NCBI GenBank assembly: GCA_963575745.1
Contig: CAUYUJ010020763.1
Coordinates: 1 to 64,000, forward strand
Origin: Prorocentrum cordatum
Taxonomy: Eukaryota > Sar > Dinophyceae > Prorocentrales > Prorocentraceae
Direction of reading: 5' to 3'
DNA: 64,000 nt
Both the position numbers and the translations under genes were made by a program. The notes beneath the pieces were generated by a model. It was not told where the DNA came from. It saw nothing but the letters and a program-made list of their open reading frames with translations, and ran no database searches. Numbering within the stretch: position 1 is the stretch's first letter; each line of letters opens with the position of its first letter. Shown here piece after piece: positions 1-11,505 of this stretch.

Positions 1-827
1 CGTACCGTTCAAACCTTCAGGGTGGCCCAGTGTTGGCAAATTTTGCGCGGTGGTTGCACGACGAAGGTGGGCGCACCATAGAACCCTTCACGACAGCCCA
101 TCGTTGTAAAGATTTTTGTCGCGGGGCCTTGGACGCTCTGGGTCGACTAGGCCTTGGATAGGCGTAGAGTGCGTGAGGGGTGTGCCGAAATCGGGCCCAT
201 TGAGCCGTCTTGAGAGGTACGTAGCTGTTTCTTATGTCTTGTTTCGCCGATCGGCGCGGGCCCCCGCTCCCTCCTCCCAAAAGACCAGATCTTGGCTGCT
301 TAAAGCGGTTGCTTCAACCGGGTTGATTAAGCATTGGGGCCCGCCCCCCCTCCTCCCCCCGGTGGACACACGAGCTGCTGCTGTACGTGTGTGAGTTGTT
401 TTCTCGAGGCGCCCCCCTGGGAATGAAACAAAGGGTATGTAGGCAGCTGAAGTGGGATCATGCGGAATCCAATTTAGACCTGCGGCCGTCTGTATGTTTC
501 ATGGTTGCACGCCGAGTGGAACACGTCCACCGCGTCGACAACGAACATACTTTTTCGCGTTGCATGCCGAGTGGAATTCGTCCACCGCGCCCGCAACAGC
601 TCCTCTGCCGCGTGGAATGTGATTCCATTGGTCCGCCAAAGAGGGTGTGGAAAGGAAAGGGATTGAGAGGGTTTGCTGAGAGGAGAATGCAGGATTAAGG
701 TCGACTGGGGCTCATGGCGTGCATCCGTGGGGGCATAGAGGGATGGTGCGGTTTGCTGATTGATCATGATTGATAGAAGTCTTTCTGCTCTCCGATGCTG
801 CGAACCCTAGACCGTCGCCGCATCTTG
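1..827. other. No gene seen; short direct repeat inside
   Basis: No open frame here has recognisable protein features. The one structure I see is a pair of direct repeats of about 30 bp (504-536 and 559-591, period 55) sharing GCCGAGTGGAA and CGTCCACCGCG. Confidence 0.5.
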
Positions 828-900
828 CTAGAACCAAAGCGCGCGCGCAGCGCGCGCGTGGTTCTAGTATTTTATAGATATATATATATATATACACACA
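828..900. repeat. GC-stem foldback element, copy 1
   Basis: 828-867 is an inverted repeat: CTAGAACCA on the left pairs with TGGTTCTAG on the right, and the middle is alternating GC (GCGCGCGCGC, A, GCGCGCGCG) that extends the stem. It is followed by TAGTATTTTATAGAT and a (TA)n then (CA)n run. The same layout recurs at 3969-4020, and a half copy lies at 2778-2801, so this is a dispersed element and not a chance palindrome. Function unknown; the size and structure fit a foldback or MITE-like insertion or a transcribed hairpin. Confidence 0.75.
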
Positions 901-904
901 CATA

Positions 905-1180
905 CGCCCCCTCTGGGCCCCCGACCCCTACTTTTGGGACAACTTTCGGACAATCCCCGGCATCGCCCCCGCGGGGCTCCCAGGGAAGCCCCCGGACGCC
1001 CCAGGATGGCCTAAAACGCCACCGAAGAGCTCCCATAACGCAAACAAGCACCCCAAGAAAGCCTCTCGACAGCTCTCCAGGCTCCCAGGATCGCCGAAGA
1101 GTTAACCAGAAGGCCTCCAAGAGGCCCCAAGAGACCTCCGAGAGGCGTCCCGAGAGGGCCCGAAGAGCCCAACATCGTTG
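905..1180. repeat. Degenerate CCCAAGAGGCC minisatellite
   Basis: A run of imperfect 12-20-bp units of the type CCNAAGAGGCCCC. On the opposite strand it reads CTTGGGGCC. The same family occurs at 2215, 2810, 10495, 11105, 18450, 19355, 24505, 36720 and 54050. Its translations (Gly/Leu/Trp-rich or Pro/Arg-rich in different frames) are a by-product of the unit, not protein evidence. Confidence 0.6.
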
Positions 1181-1189
1181 ATTTTTCAT

Positions 1190-2214
1190 CGACAAGGTTC
1201 CAAAAACGAGCCTAAATCAATCAGGTCCACAAATGTCGAGGTCCAGTGCCCGTCGCCTACCACGTGTGGCGGCCGCTGCGTAAGGTTGGAGGCGTATGTA
1301 TCGTCTCTATCGTCATTTTGGCGTTATTAAGCACTGTCGGGCGTGTCTACTTTACGAAGCAGAAGGAAGGCGTTAGTTACCACTGAGGAGCGCGCGCTCG
1401 TCGTTACTTCGAACGACATCGCCACCAACGCCGAACCCGACGCTTGGTAAGCGCGATTGTAGGTCCCAGCCGCCTGAGGCCGCCTTCCACCGAACATAGT
1501 GGCAACGCCTGCTTTTACCTTCCTTCCGACGGCTACCTCGCCGTTTGCTGACCATGGGGTCAATTTCGACCCTTGCCCCTTTCACCGCATTATGCCCCCC
1601 TCATGGCATCTCATCTTCCTTGTACTCCTCCACACAGGGCCGCTTTCATTTAGAGCGCCAAAGTGTTAAAAGCAGCAGCGCGTTGCGTAGGCAGGCCCGT
1701 GCTAAGCGACTGGAATGGGCAAAGATACCAACCAGTTGTCAGTGACCAGTGTCCAAGACGATTCGGGCTGGGCTGGTCTGGGATGGTGGGTGGGGCGGAG
1801 GTGGTGGGGGAGGGCGAAGCACAAGCGCTCGCATGAGCACAAGCTTCTGGAGATCGCGCGGAGATCGCTTCCGGACAACCCTTGCGCAGATGTCCCCCCC
1901 ATTCGGCCAGCGCCTTGGCATGTTTTTTTTATCCGGCAACTTGCCAGCATTTCGTTTGCAAGCGGTGGATTTTGTCACGTATTTTTAACCGGGCCATGTG
2001 CATGTGTTGCATCGTAGCAGTAGCGGTCAGCAGCGGACTTGTGTGGTTGGAGCCGTCGCCGCTACTTTTGACCCATCAGCGTTGCGTTTTGCATGCAGAT
2101 CTCGGACTTTCTCCAGTGATCCGTCGCCCAGTCGAAGTGAGAAACAGAAGTATCGTTGATGTCCATTGTTTTTCTGTCGAGTTGTTGGCCTTCTCGCGTT
2201 TTCAACCTTCCAAC
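1190..2214. other. No gene seen
   Basis: Mixed-composition sequence. Open frames on both strands are short and show no domain-like composition; a GGTGGG-rich patch lies at 1780-1815. I see nothing I can support. Confidence 0.5.
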
Positions 2215-3060
2215 GCTCCAAGACAGCCAAAGAGGCCCCCAAAACCGCCCCAAGACGGGCGAAGAGGCCCCAAAGAGGGCCCAAGACGTTCCAGAGGGCC
2301 TCAAGACTGCCCAAGGGGCGCCCAAGACTGCCCAAGAGGGCCCCAGGACAGGCCCAAGATGGGGCCGAGAGCGGGAGCAGGCGGCCCCGAGGCTTCCAGG
2401 ATCCCCCAGAGGCCCCCAACAAACCCCAGACCCCTGAGAGGCCCAAGGGAAAACCCCCGAGGCCCCAAAAAACAGCCCCGGAGAGGCTTCAAAACTGCCT
2501 CCCAGGAGCCTTTCTGCAGGCCTCTTAGTCCCCCCCGTCTCCTGCGCACTACGTTATTGGAGGCCCGACTTGAAAAAAGGGAATTCCAGCGATTCCTTTT
2601 ATGTTCGAACTTCACCCCGAGCCCCATCGAGACTTCGGGGTCACAGTTTGAAGATTTGTCGGGGATGCTGTTGAACTATCTGACGCTGTCTTGGAATTCT
2701 CTTGGGCCGTCTCCGTGTTCTCTTAGGGAAAAGGCGGCCAGAACTCGAAATCCCATGAGGCAACCTGTCCAGCATAGCTAGAACTTGAGCGCGCGCGCGC
2801 CAGGAGGGAGCCACAAGAGGGGACCTCCCAAAGCCTTTAGAGCGCTCTGCCCTAAGATGGCCCCAAGGTTCTCCCAAAGCATCTCGAGGCGCCCCCCAGA
2901 TGCCTTCAGACACTTCGGCGAGGCTCCCAGGAGGCACCAAGAGCCCCCTAACAGGCCCTGAAAAATCTCCCGGCACGCCGCCAATAATGCCCCGAGAGGC
3001 CTCCCAACAGACCATGGCATGCATCCAGGAGACTTCTGACACGCAGCCCAGGCACGGCAA
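2215..3060. repeat. Degenerate CCCAAGAGGGCC blocks with a foldback half-site
   Basis: Two blocks of the dispersed minisatellite (2215-2520 and 2810-3060) are separated by about 290 bp without a gene. At 2778-2801 lies the left half of the foldback element (CTAGAACTTGAGCGCGCGCG); its right arm is missing and the second block starts directly after it, so the element appears broken or truncated by the repeat. An overlapping 299-codon open frame on the plus strand is explained by the repeat composition. Confidence 0.6.
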
Positions 3061-3087
3061 TTTGACAAAAAGGAATATCCACAATTC

Positions 3088-3730
3088 CTTTTTTCCATAC
3101 TTAGGCTCTGCCTAGAAGGGTTCTTACTTTAATAGCTTAAAGGGCCGGGCAATGGGGCTCGCCCCGGGCGGTTCCCCCGGCATCCGCCCCGCGGTTCCCC
3201 CAGGATCCCCCCGCGCCCCCTGGGTGAGCTTAGGCTTAGCTTCGCTTAGCTTAGCTAAGCTTAGCTTAGCTAGCTTAGCTTAGCTCAGCTTTGCTTATCT
3301 CATCTTAGCTTGGCTTAGCGTAGCCTAGCCTAGCCTAGCCTAGCTTAGCTTAGCTTAGCTTAGCTCATCTCATTTCATATGAGCTTAGCTTAGCTGAGCT
3401 TAGCTTAGCTTACCTTAGCTTAGCTTATCTTAGCTTATCTTAGTTTAGCTTAGCCTAGCTTAGCCTAGCCTAGCCTAGCCTAGCTTAGCTTAGCTTAGCT
3501 TAGCTTAGCTTAGCCTGGCTTAGCTTAGCTTAGCATAGCTTAGCTTAGCTTAGCTTAGCCTGGCTTAGCTTTGCTTAGCTTAGTCGAGCTTAACTTAGCT
3601 TAGCTTATCTCATCTTAGCTTAGCCTAGCCTAGCTTCGCGTAGCTTAGCTTAGCTTAGCTTCAGCTTAGCTTAGCTTGCGCTGCTTTCCTAGAGGCTCCA
3701 ACTCCTAGGTAGGGTCGCACTGGGATAATT
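3088..3730 (+). repeat. Composite element with AGCTT array, copy 1
   Basis: Conserved left end (3088-3205, containing CCTAGAAGGGTTCTTAC and CCCCGGGCGGTTCCCCC), then about 450 bp of a degenerate pentamer array (TAGCT/TAGCC units), then a conserved right end (3681-3730, containing GGCTCCAACTCCTAGGTAGG and GGTCGCACTGGG). Both ends recur in the same order around pentamer arrays at 40372-40923, which shows that ends and array form one unit. No open frame is present. It could be a non-autonomous transposon or a mobile intron-like insertion. Confidence 0.7.
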
Positions 3731-3968
3731 TACAAGTTCGCCCCCTGTGTATTCTTGCACAGCAGACCACAAGTAAGGCTTCAAGAAAGATCCTGGGAAG
3801 CCTTTGCGGGCCCTATACCGTCCAATACCTAAAGGAAAGTGATGATTGTTTGCGTTCCCGCATTTTCCATTCTATACGCTTCCGAGGCTTGTGCAGGGCC
3901 TCCAACATATTCCCTGAATGCAAGGAGCGTCCATCATGATATCCCATGCGTTAGCCGATCCAGCCTGG
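3731..3968. other. No gene seen
   Basis: Unique-looking sequence between two repeat elements, without a supported feature. Confidence 0.4.
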
Positions 3969-4020
3969 CTAGAACCTGAGCGCGCGCGAAGCGCGCGCGA
4001 TGGTTCTAGTATGTATAGAT
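3969..4020. repeat. GC-stem foldback element, copy 2
   Basis: CTAGAACC at 3969 pairs with GGTTCTAG ending at 4009 around GCGCGCGCG-AA-GCGCGCGCG. It is followed by TAGTATGTATAGAT, matching the right flank of copy 1 closely. The sequence before the stem (CCAGCNTNGCTAGAAC) matches the half copy at 2778. Confidence 0.75.
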
Positions 4021-5214
4021 CAGAGGAGCATGAAGTATTTAGAGTGGTAGCTTTCAAGAGTTCCAGGTTTTCCCGTCCTTCCGCGCGGGCTCCAGGGACG
4101 AATGGCCGAGCGCACTCCGTCGCGCGGGTTCTTTGCGTGATGTGCGCGGCCGGTGCATTTTCGCGCATCGGAGCGTCCTCGGAGATTCTAACCTGCATTA
4201 TGTTTTGCTTTTGGGGGGCCCGCGAGTCGCAGCTGCCGTGGCGCGATTTTCGAGGTAAATCTTTCGAGTGCTGCTCGCGAGAGCAGAGCGCGGCGCGCGC
4301 TGCGCCCAATCGCACGCGGCGCGGTGCGTGAGTCAGCCGGTTGCGCCCGATAGACCGCCCGGAAATTACTTCTGGATTGGAGAATGTTTCAAAAAGCGCA
4401 GCCGCTGTTTTGCAAAAGCGGCTCTGGGATTTTTCTAAAAGGAGTCCGGAAAATTTCAAACAGAGGGTGGAACGCGCCCGCGGCGCAAGACATCTGAAGA
4501 ATTCCGAAATCCAGAACTTTGCACAATGGAGTCTGGAATTTATCAAAATCGATTCCGGCATTTTTCAAAGTCGGTTCCAGGATTCCAAAAGCAGGCCGGA
4601 CATTTGCCTAAACGTGCTCGGATTTTGTCAAGTCTGCTCTCGGAGAATTTTCCAGAGTCGCGCGTGATTTGCCTGACCAGCTCTCTGGAAACCCGCCGAG
4701 GCGCGCACTGCGCGGCGGCGGGCGGCGGGGCGGGGCGCCAGCGTCCCCCCCCCGCGCTCGGCAACGAGAGGGGGGGATCGGCAAATGCCAACGAGACCCC
4801 TACGGGCGACTACTCGATTGCGGAGGGGTGACCGACCAGCGGCGCCAGGCAGAGTAGACAATATTCGACGCAAAGTGCACCCCGCGCAAAGGCTGTCAGA
4901 AATCCCGGAACCCCCGGAACGCATCAACAACAAATTGTGCCAATAGATTGTTCTCGTCCTAATAGAGAGACGCTGCCATGAATATTCAATACGTAGTTGG
5001 CATTCTACAAACAAGAAGTTGTTAAAACAGAGGCTGGAGCGCAGAAAACTTGTCCCTCTTCGCCCCCTTCCCCTTCCCAGCCCCCTTCTCCAATGCCCAT
5101 TCCACTCCCCATTCTTCTGCATTTTTTGTATTTCAGCACCAGCACCCGGCCCTTCCTTCGTGCCCGCTCCCTCCTCCCGCATCGCAGCTCCTCGTCGAGG
5201 GCGCCAGGGGAGAG
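4021..5214. repeat. Degenerate TTTCAAA-type repeat within gene-free sequence
   Basis: From about 4380 to 4665 the sequence consists of loose 25-35-bp units around TTTCAAA or TTTTCAAAG followed by TCCGG or TTCCAG (for example 4440-4470, 4535-4600). The flanks (4021-4380 and 4666-5214) show nothing I can support. Open frames across the region on both strands lack any recognisable protein. Confidence 0.4.
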
Positions 5215-5365
5215 CAGGAGAGGGGCCCCAGGAGGGAAGGGGGGACGGCATGGAGTGTAGGAGGAAGGAGGGCGGCAAGAGGAGGAGGAGGAGGAGCAGG
5301 AGCAGGGGAGGGGGAGGGGGAGGGGAGAGGGAGACGGCGGAGGAGAGAGAGAGAGAGCTGTGCCC
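5215..5365 (+). repeat. Purine-rich GGA/GAG tract
   Basis: Imperfect GGA microsatellite with GGGGA and GAGA runs, almost purely purine on the plus strand. Confidence 0.8.
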
Positions 5366-5719
5366 TTGGAGAGCCCTACGTCCGCTTTATTGCTGAGGCC
5401 GCCCTCCGCGTCGCGAAGCGAGCCGCGAGCTGGCATTCCCTCGAGCTTGCCACCCCCGCCTCACGAGTTCGCGGCGGCAGCTGCTGCACTCCCCGCCTGC
5501 AGCGCAGGAGCGCCAGGAGCCAGATCGAGCCCAGGGGCCAGCCAGCTTCAGAACGAAGGCTCGACAGTCTTTCGTCGCTCGGCTCGGATGCCGTCCGTGT
5601 TTCGATGGGGGTCGCGTTTCCGAAAGGCCCTGTCTCCCTAAGGGCCGTCGGCAAGGTCCTGGAGCTTCGCCAAGGCCCCCTGGGACAGCTTGGAGGAGGG
5701 AGGGTGGAAGTGGCTCGCC

Positions 5720-5860
5720 CCTGGAGGCTTCTCGAGAAACTGGGCTGGAGCTCCCCAGGAGGCTTCTCAAGAAACTCGCCCCAGGAGGCTTCTCAAGAAA
5801 CTCGCCCCCTGGGTGGAAGTGGCTCGCTGCAGGAGGCTTCTCAAGAAACTGGGCTGGAGC
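5720..5860. repeat. Minisatellite with palindromic GGCTTCTCAAGAAACT core
   Basis: Four units carrying AGGCTTCTC(A/G)AGAAACT start near 5726, 5759, 5786 and 5834. The core CTTCTCAAGAA is partly self-complementary. No gene is seen in the flanking 5366-5719. Confidence 0.65.
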
Positions 5861-5954
5861 CTGGGGTTTCAGGCCAGGCCGACCTGGAGCTCCCAGGGTC
5901 TGGCGGTCCCCCTGGGGGCTTCCTGGCGCATCGCCGACACAGCACGACAAAGGG

Positions 5955-6215
5955 CGTCGACGACGATTCAAGACGACGAATGAAGACGAATGACGACGAC
6001 GACCACGACGATGACGACGACCGATGACGACGACGACGACCGACGACCGACGACCCACGACGACCGACGACCGACAATCCGACAAACCGACGGCCGACGG
6101 CCGACGGCCGACGGCCGACGGCCGACGACCGACGGCCGACGACCGACGGCCGACGGCCGACGACCGACGGCCGACGCCGACGGCCGACGAAGGCCGACGA
6201 AGGCACGACGTCGAC
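5955..6215. repeat. GAC triplet and CCGACGG heptamer array
   Basis: ACGACG triplets grade into about 20 units of a heptamer CCGACGG or CCGACGA. The long open frames on both strands (Arg/Pro or Ser/Val-rich) are products of this array. Confidence 0.85.
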
Positions 6216-7105
6216 GCACGACAACGGCGACAGGGCGGCGCTCGAGGCCGGGCGTGCGGGCGGCGCGCGGGCGGCGCGCCGCGGCGCCGCGGCGAGCGAG
6301 CGGCTCCAGGCAGGCCAAGCCCGAGCCCGAAGCGCCCGCGGCGGAGCAGGGCGCCAAGGCGCACCCGCTCCGCGCCGGGGGGGGATAGGCACAGGGGCAA
6401 CGTTCGGACAGGCATAGAACTACACTTTGGGCGAGTGGATTAGCTTCTTGCGCGGATCCCGAAATTCCAAGCTTACTTTTGCGACATCGTCTAACGTATG
6501 ATTGCCACCCCTGGTCCCCGCAACAAGGTGCAGTTTTGCTGCGTGTAGTTGTAGATGTGTTCGAAACGATGGGGGGGATAAGCAACGATGAGGGGGATAG
6601 GCACAGGGGCAACGATGGGGGGAACGCGGGGGGATAGGACAGGGGCAGCGATGGGAGGGGGGGGGGGGGGGGGGCGACGATGGGGGGATGGGCACGGGGG
6701 GATGCAGGGGGGGGCCGCGTGCTGCCGGCCAGGCCTGTCAGGGGCAACGACGGGGGGGATAGGCACAGGGGGGGACGCATCGACACCCAGTCGCACATTG
6801 ATCGCCGATGGAGGCCCGATGGCCCCAACCTGCCCAGCAACGTGCGGATTCACTGTCGGGGTCCTGTCGCCGATCCATCGGCGATGTATCGCCGATTCCA
6901 GGTCGATGCCTCCCCCCTTATGCCAGTCCCCCCCCTATCGTTGCCCCTCAGCCTGGAGGGTTGCGCATAGCTCCAGGCCTCCCAGATGGGGTCGGAGAGT
7001 CGCGCCGCATCGCCGATGCATCGTCGATGCGGCTCGATACGGAGCCCGATTTTCTCCGCGCCGACGGCGCCGATGCATCGCCGATGATCGGAAATACTGC
7101 GCGTT
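6216..7105. repeat. Gene-free region with two degenerate arrays
   Basis: 6216-6375 is very GC-rich without features. 6380-6790 carries loose units of GGGGGATAGGCACAGGGGC plus long G runs (6658-6675). 6840-7105 carries degenerate units around GCCGATGCATCG and its reverse complement, which makes this segment rich in short palindromes. Confidence 0.55.
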
Positions 7106-10059
7106 CCTCCGACTCCCATCTACTCCGACCCCAGCTTGGAGGCCTCTCATAGCATAGGCAGCCCGCAGAGGCAGTCCTGGTTGGCCCCAACAGGCCCAAA
7201 TGCAGCCCGGGGCGGCCTCGACACTCCGCGTTGCTCCGCCTCTGGCGGCGCCCCTTGGCGCGCTCCAGGGCCAACCTAGGGGGGCGCGTTGAGGCCAGCT
7301 GGGGCAAAGTCTGAGGGGCCGCCCGTGCGCAGCTCCAGGCCTTGCAGAGGGGGGCGTGTGCCACGTGCGCGTGAAGTTGTACTTGTTGATTGAAGTTGGG
7401 CCTATGGGTCGGGCCATGGTACTGGCGCAGGGGCTGGGGATCCTGGGGTATTTCTCTTCACTGCATTCCAGCGTACGGCACCAGGACGATGGATTGCCTG
7501 ACATCACGTCTCCCTTGAGAATCACACCCGCCCTTGTGGAAAATCCGGAGGGCCACCACAATCCAGTGTTCGAGCATATTTTCGCGACGTGTTCTCAGAC
7601 ATGGTCGAGAGTTGGGCAGCTTTGTGCAGAGTTTGGGCTCGGCGGCCGTCTGGAGGGAAGGGCAGCCGCTGGCTTCTCTGCCAGCGCGGCGCAGCGAGGC
7701 AGGCGCCGCGTCCAAGCTGCAGGCGCTCAGCGCCGCGGCGGTTTCGCGCCCAGTGCAAGCGAGGAGGGAGGCAGCAGCGGAAGGCAGAGGAGAGAGGGTG
7801 GAGGTACAGTCGGACCGAGGTACACGATCTAGGTCGGTTCGGGGAGGGTACCCTAGTGTTCTTCGTGTTTGCTGGATGTTCTCGTGCATCCTGGGGAGGG
7901 TACCCCTGGACGTTCTGTTTGTTTTGACCGACGGATCGTCTCATGTTCTTGAAGGGTGTTCTTCTGGCTTGGGTCCGACTGCAGGAAGGAGGCAACAGCC
8001 AGCAGACTACAGGTGCGGCCGGCAGCAGTCGCCATCGTGCCCTCGATGGCGGGCAGGGCGCAGGGGGCGAAGCCGCCAGAGACGGCAGGAATAAGCTACT
8101 AGTCCACACGCACGTTTTGGAAGCGGTTGTGTGTTCTTGCTTTCCCGACCAGGGGCCATTGGGACATTTGTCACAGGACACATCCCAGATTCTGGACACG
8201 AACGTCCGTGTCGGCATTCCGAAGGATTGATCTAGTCGGCCCCCTTACCTTGAGGAAGCCACGATGGAACCACACATGGTCATGAGCAAAAGATGTAATT
8301 ATAGATATAGTCTTGCCTCTTTCCTGACTTGATCATTGCATGCGTCTTATCTTTCACGTTAGATATGGATGTGGTTGCCTCTTGAATTTTGACTTTCGCC
8401 TTGTCTTCGCCCTTGCCTGTGCTTTGCCTTTGCCATTGCCTTGCCTGCTTCACGAGATGATATATGTCAACGGGCACGCAGCTTAGCCATTCACAGTGAT
8501 CTACTTTTAGTTGGTCCGTTAAGGGCTCTATTATTGCGTTTTGGGGATACACGCTGTGCATGTGCAGAAGAACGGCATATCCCCTGCTAGCCGGCTCGTG
8601 CTTCGGTCAGCACAGGAATGAGCGTCAACAGATGACCGAGTGATCAGTTGATTCTTGGCGTTCTTCCTGCTCGCACTTCGTTTTTCCCTCCCCCTGCACG
8701 GAGTCCTGAGGCAATTCGTTCTGCCATGCGACGATAGACCCAGCTGTTCGAGCTGCGCTGAAACAAAGTTGACAAGTGCCGCGGGCCAAGTCGCAATTAA
8801 GCGGCCCCGCTAGTGCGACCCGGCGGAAAGACCTCTACGGCACACAGACAAATATATCGACAGATGCGATCGGTTTGCGCAAATGGGTTTTGGATTAGCG
8901 CGATTACCTGGACCCCGCGAGTTCATTTGTGGCGCAGCGTTGGCCACGAGCGATAATCGGCCCCTCATCACATGAATGCATCCACGCCCGATGCCCAGCA
9001 GGATTGCCCGCTAATGGCAGGACGAGCTATGAGCTCGACATCTGTCACCCCCCCGGCACTCCCAGGCCAGACACGGCCATACCCGCAAGGGCGTGAGGTC
9101 CCGCTAGCATTCGCATTTAGTGTGTACACATTTTGTCGTAAATAAGCCAAGGTTTCTCGAGCTTTGAAATGGACGGCCATGCGGGTACTGCGCCCTATTC
9201 AAATCGTTACCTATTTTGACGTGTGGAAGTTGTCCGAAAGCCGCGGGGAGTAAGACAACAGTGAAGAGATTGGCGAGAAGAGGCAGAAACCGGCTGAGTT
9301 TGCCCAGGCATCGTACCAACACGCAACAGCACAACAGCGAATTCAGGAGAATTTCGCGTTCGCGTCGTCAAGTCCACCGCGTGTGTTTGTATATTTTCGC
9401 ACTCAGGCGCACCAAGTGCTAGGATTGGTTTTGAGCTATTGCCCGGAGCAATGTTGTGCCTCCGGCCTGCTCGTTGCTGTTCGCCGCCTCGTCTTTGAGC
9501 TGATGCACGAGTCGCAGGATTTGTTATTTTCGGATGATATGTTGCGCCGGGCGTGTGGGGAGCGATGCATATCCGACAATTGCCATCATTCGGTTTCTCT
9601 TCTTGATTGCTGTCGAGATCGTTCCCTTTTACGCGGTCATTTTGTTATGCAAGTATTCATGTATTGCGTTGGGCAGCACCAGTTGCATTAGCTGAACGAG
9701 ACTGCGGTATATCAGGGATTGCTAGTTGATAACGGCCTTGGAAGCCTTTCCAGCATCCGAACGCCTTGCATGACTGATTTCAGGCGCCCCATGCATTCGG
9801 TATCTGCTTGAGCACAACCATACTGGTCGCTGTGTCTGCTCGGGGAAGGCAGACGCAACCAAGATTGCAACGACCCATTCCGCAAATAGATTGCCGCATC
9901 GTGTTCTTAGATTTCTACGAAAGCGAATACAGGATTTGGGGTACGTGCATCTTTGTAAGCACATGAACTGCACAGCCACCTAAGGGCAGCTTGAGCCTGT
10001 AAACTTACGGTGGGCACCTGCACGCTGTCATTTCGTCGCAGTGAGGAGTCGTCATGCTC
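7106..10059. other. No gene seen
   Basis: Largely unique sequence. 7840-7930 has two loose copies of a unit with GGGTACCC and GTTCTG. 8280-9980 is less GC-rich than the surroundings. Open frames up to about 230 codons exist on both strands but have no domain, no convincing exon borders and no consistent reading frame. Confidence 0.45.
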
Positions 10060-10494
10060 GCACTTAACAAGCATGGTCGAGAGGGAACAGGAGAGCAAAA
10101 GAGGATATGGAAGGGGAGGAGAGAGCACGAGAGGTGATGAGAGGGGAAGCAGGAGTCCGAGAGGAGGGGCGAGAGTGGGAGGGAAAGGGAATTACAGGAG
10201 GATGGTATGGATGAGCGCGCAGAAGCACAAATAAGTGTGACCGTGGCTTCAACAAAAGAGTGTGGTTCCTCGAATGCAGCAATCCATCGCCCAGCAAATT
10301 TACCATCTTCAATTCTGCAATCTGGCTGCATGCAGCAAGTACCGCCGCCGTGCCAGCCCAGCACCGTGAGGCCGTGACGTGTGAGGTTCCAGGTCCCGAG
10401 GCTTGCGAGAGCCGTAAAATGTGACACGTTATTCCGTGTCATGTCGGGGGTTATTTTCTCGTCTTAGTTGTCTTCCTTTGTTTCGTCCGTCTTT
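10060..10494. other. No gene seen; purine-rich patch
   Basis: 10078-10200 is a G/A-rich stretch with GAGAGG-type units. The remainder is unique sequence without supported features. Confidence 0.45.
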
Positions 10495-11225
10495 TCTTGG
10501 GTTCCTGTGGGGCAGTCTTACGGGTTCCCTAGGCCGCTTTGGGCCGTATTGGGGCTCTCTTGGGCCGCCTTGGAGCTCTCTTGGGTCGTCGAGGAGCCCT
10601 CGAACGTCGTCTTGGGTCCCTGTGGAGGCCCTGCTCGGCCAGCTTGGGGCTCTGTCCTGGGCCGCCGAGGGGCCCTTCTGAGCTGCCTTGAGGCCGTCTT
10701 GGAGGATTATGGGCCATTTGGAGGCCCTCTTGGGCCGTATTGGGGTCATCTTGGAGGCTTCTAAGTCTGTGTGGAGGCGAGGGAAGTCCGAAAAGGCGAA
10801 GCCGCCCAACAAAAAATGATAGCACCCTTGGGAGGTCAAGAATCGTGGCCTCTTCGGTCTCCCCTGGGGGTCGTCAGGTTACCCTCCTGGGGGCGTCTTG
10901 GGCCGTCTTGAGGCCATCTTGGAATGCATTCGGGCTACACCTTAGGCGATGCTTAAGAAAACTTCAGTTTTCGGCCAGAGTCTCGATTATTCTTAACGTT
11001 TCAATGTAAATCCTAAGATTTGAATAGACACGTTGGGTTTTTATTCAAGTTCCGAGAGTATGAATTTCTTAACCCATGATTTCTTAAGCATTTCGCAGGG
11101 TGTATATTGGGCCGTGTTGGAAGCATGTTTGGCCATCTTGGCGGCCTCGGTGGGCTGCTTGGGCCGTCTTGCGAGCCACCTTGGGGATCTTGGAGAGCGC
11201 CAGGGAGGCGACGGGCCGCCCAGAC
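10495..11225. repeat. Degenerate CTTGGGCCGTCTTGG minisatellite blocks
   Basis: Three blocks (10495-10770, 10845-10935, 11105-11225) of imperfect units of the type CTTGGGCCGTCTTGGGGC, the opposite strand of the family at 2215. The sequence between the blocks shows no gene. Confidence 0.6.
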
Positions 11226-11316
11226 AGAGAGCCTCGGGAGGGGGGCAGAGCGGGGGGAGAGAAGGCGAGGGGAAGGAGGGGGAGGAGCGCGGCGCACGCA
11301 TCTGCTCATCCCACCT

Positions 11317-11505
11317 TATCCCTCCTCCTCCTCCTCCTCCTCCTCCTCCTCCTCCTCCTCCTCCTGCTGCTCCTGCTCCTGCTCCTCCTCCTCCTCCTCC
11401 TCCTCCTCCTCCTCCTCCTCCTCCTCCTCCTCCTCCTCCTCCTCCTCCTGCTCCTCCTCCTGCTCCTGCTCCTGCTCCTCTTCCTGCTCCTCCCCCCACC
11501 CGCCC
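11317..11505 (+). repeat. (CTC)n microsatellite with CTG interruptions
   Basis: About 190 bp of CTC triplets with regularly placed TGC variants; almost purely pyrimidine on the plus strand and therefore a mirror-repeat tract. Confidence 0.95.

Noticed and set aside
5387-6840. Overlapping 290-342-codon minus-strand frames
   Set aside because: Explained by the GAC/CCGACGG array and the G-rich arrays next to it.
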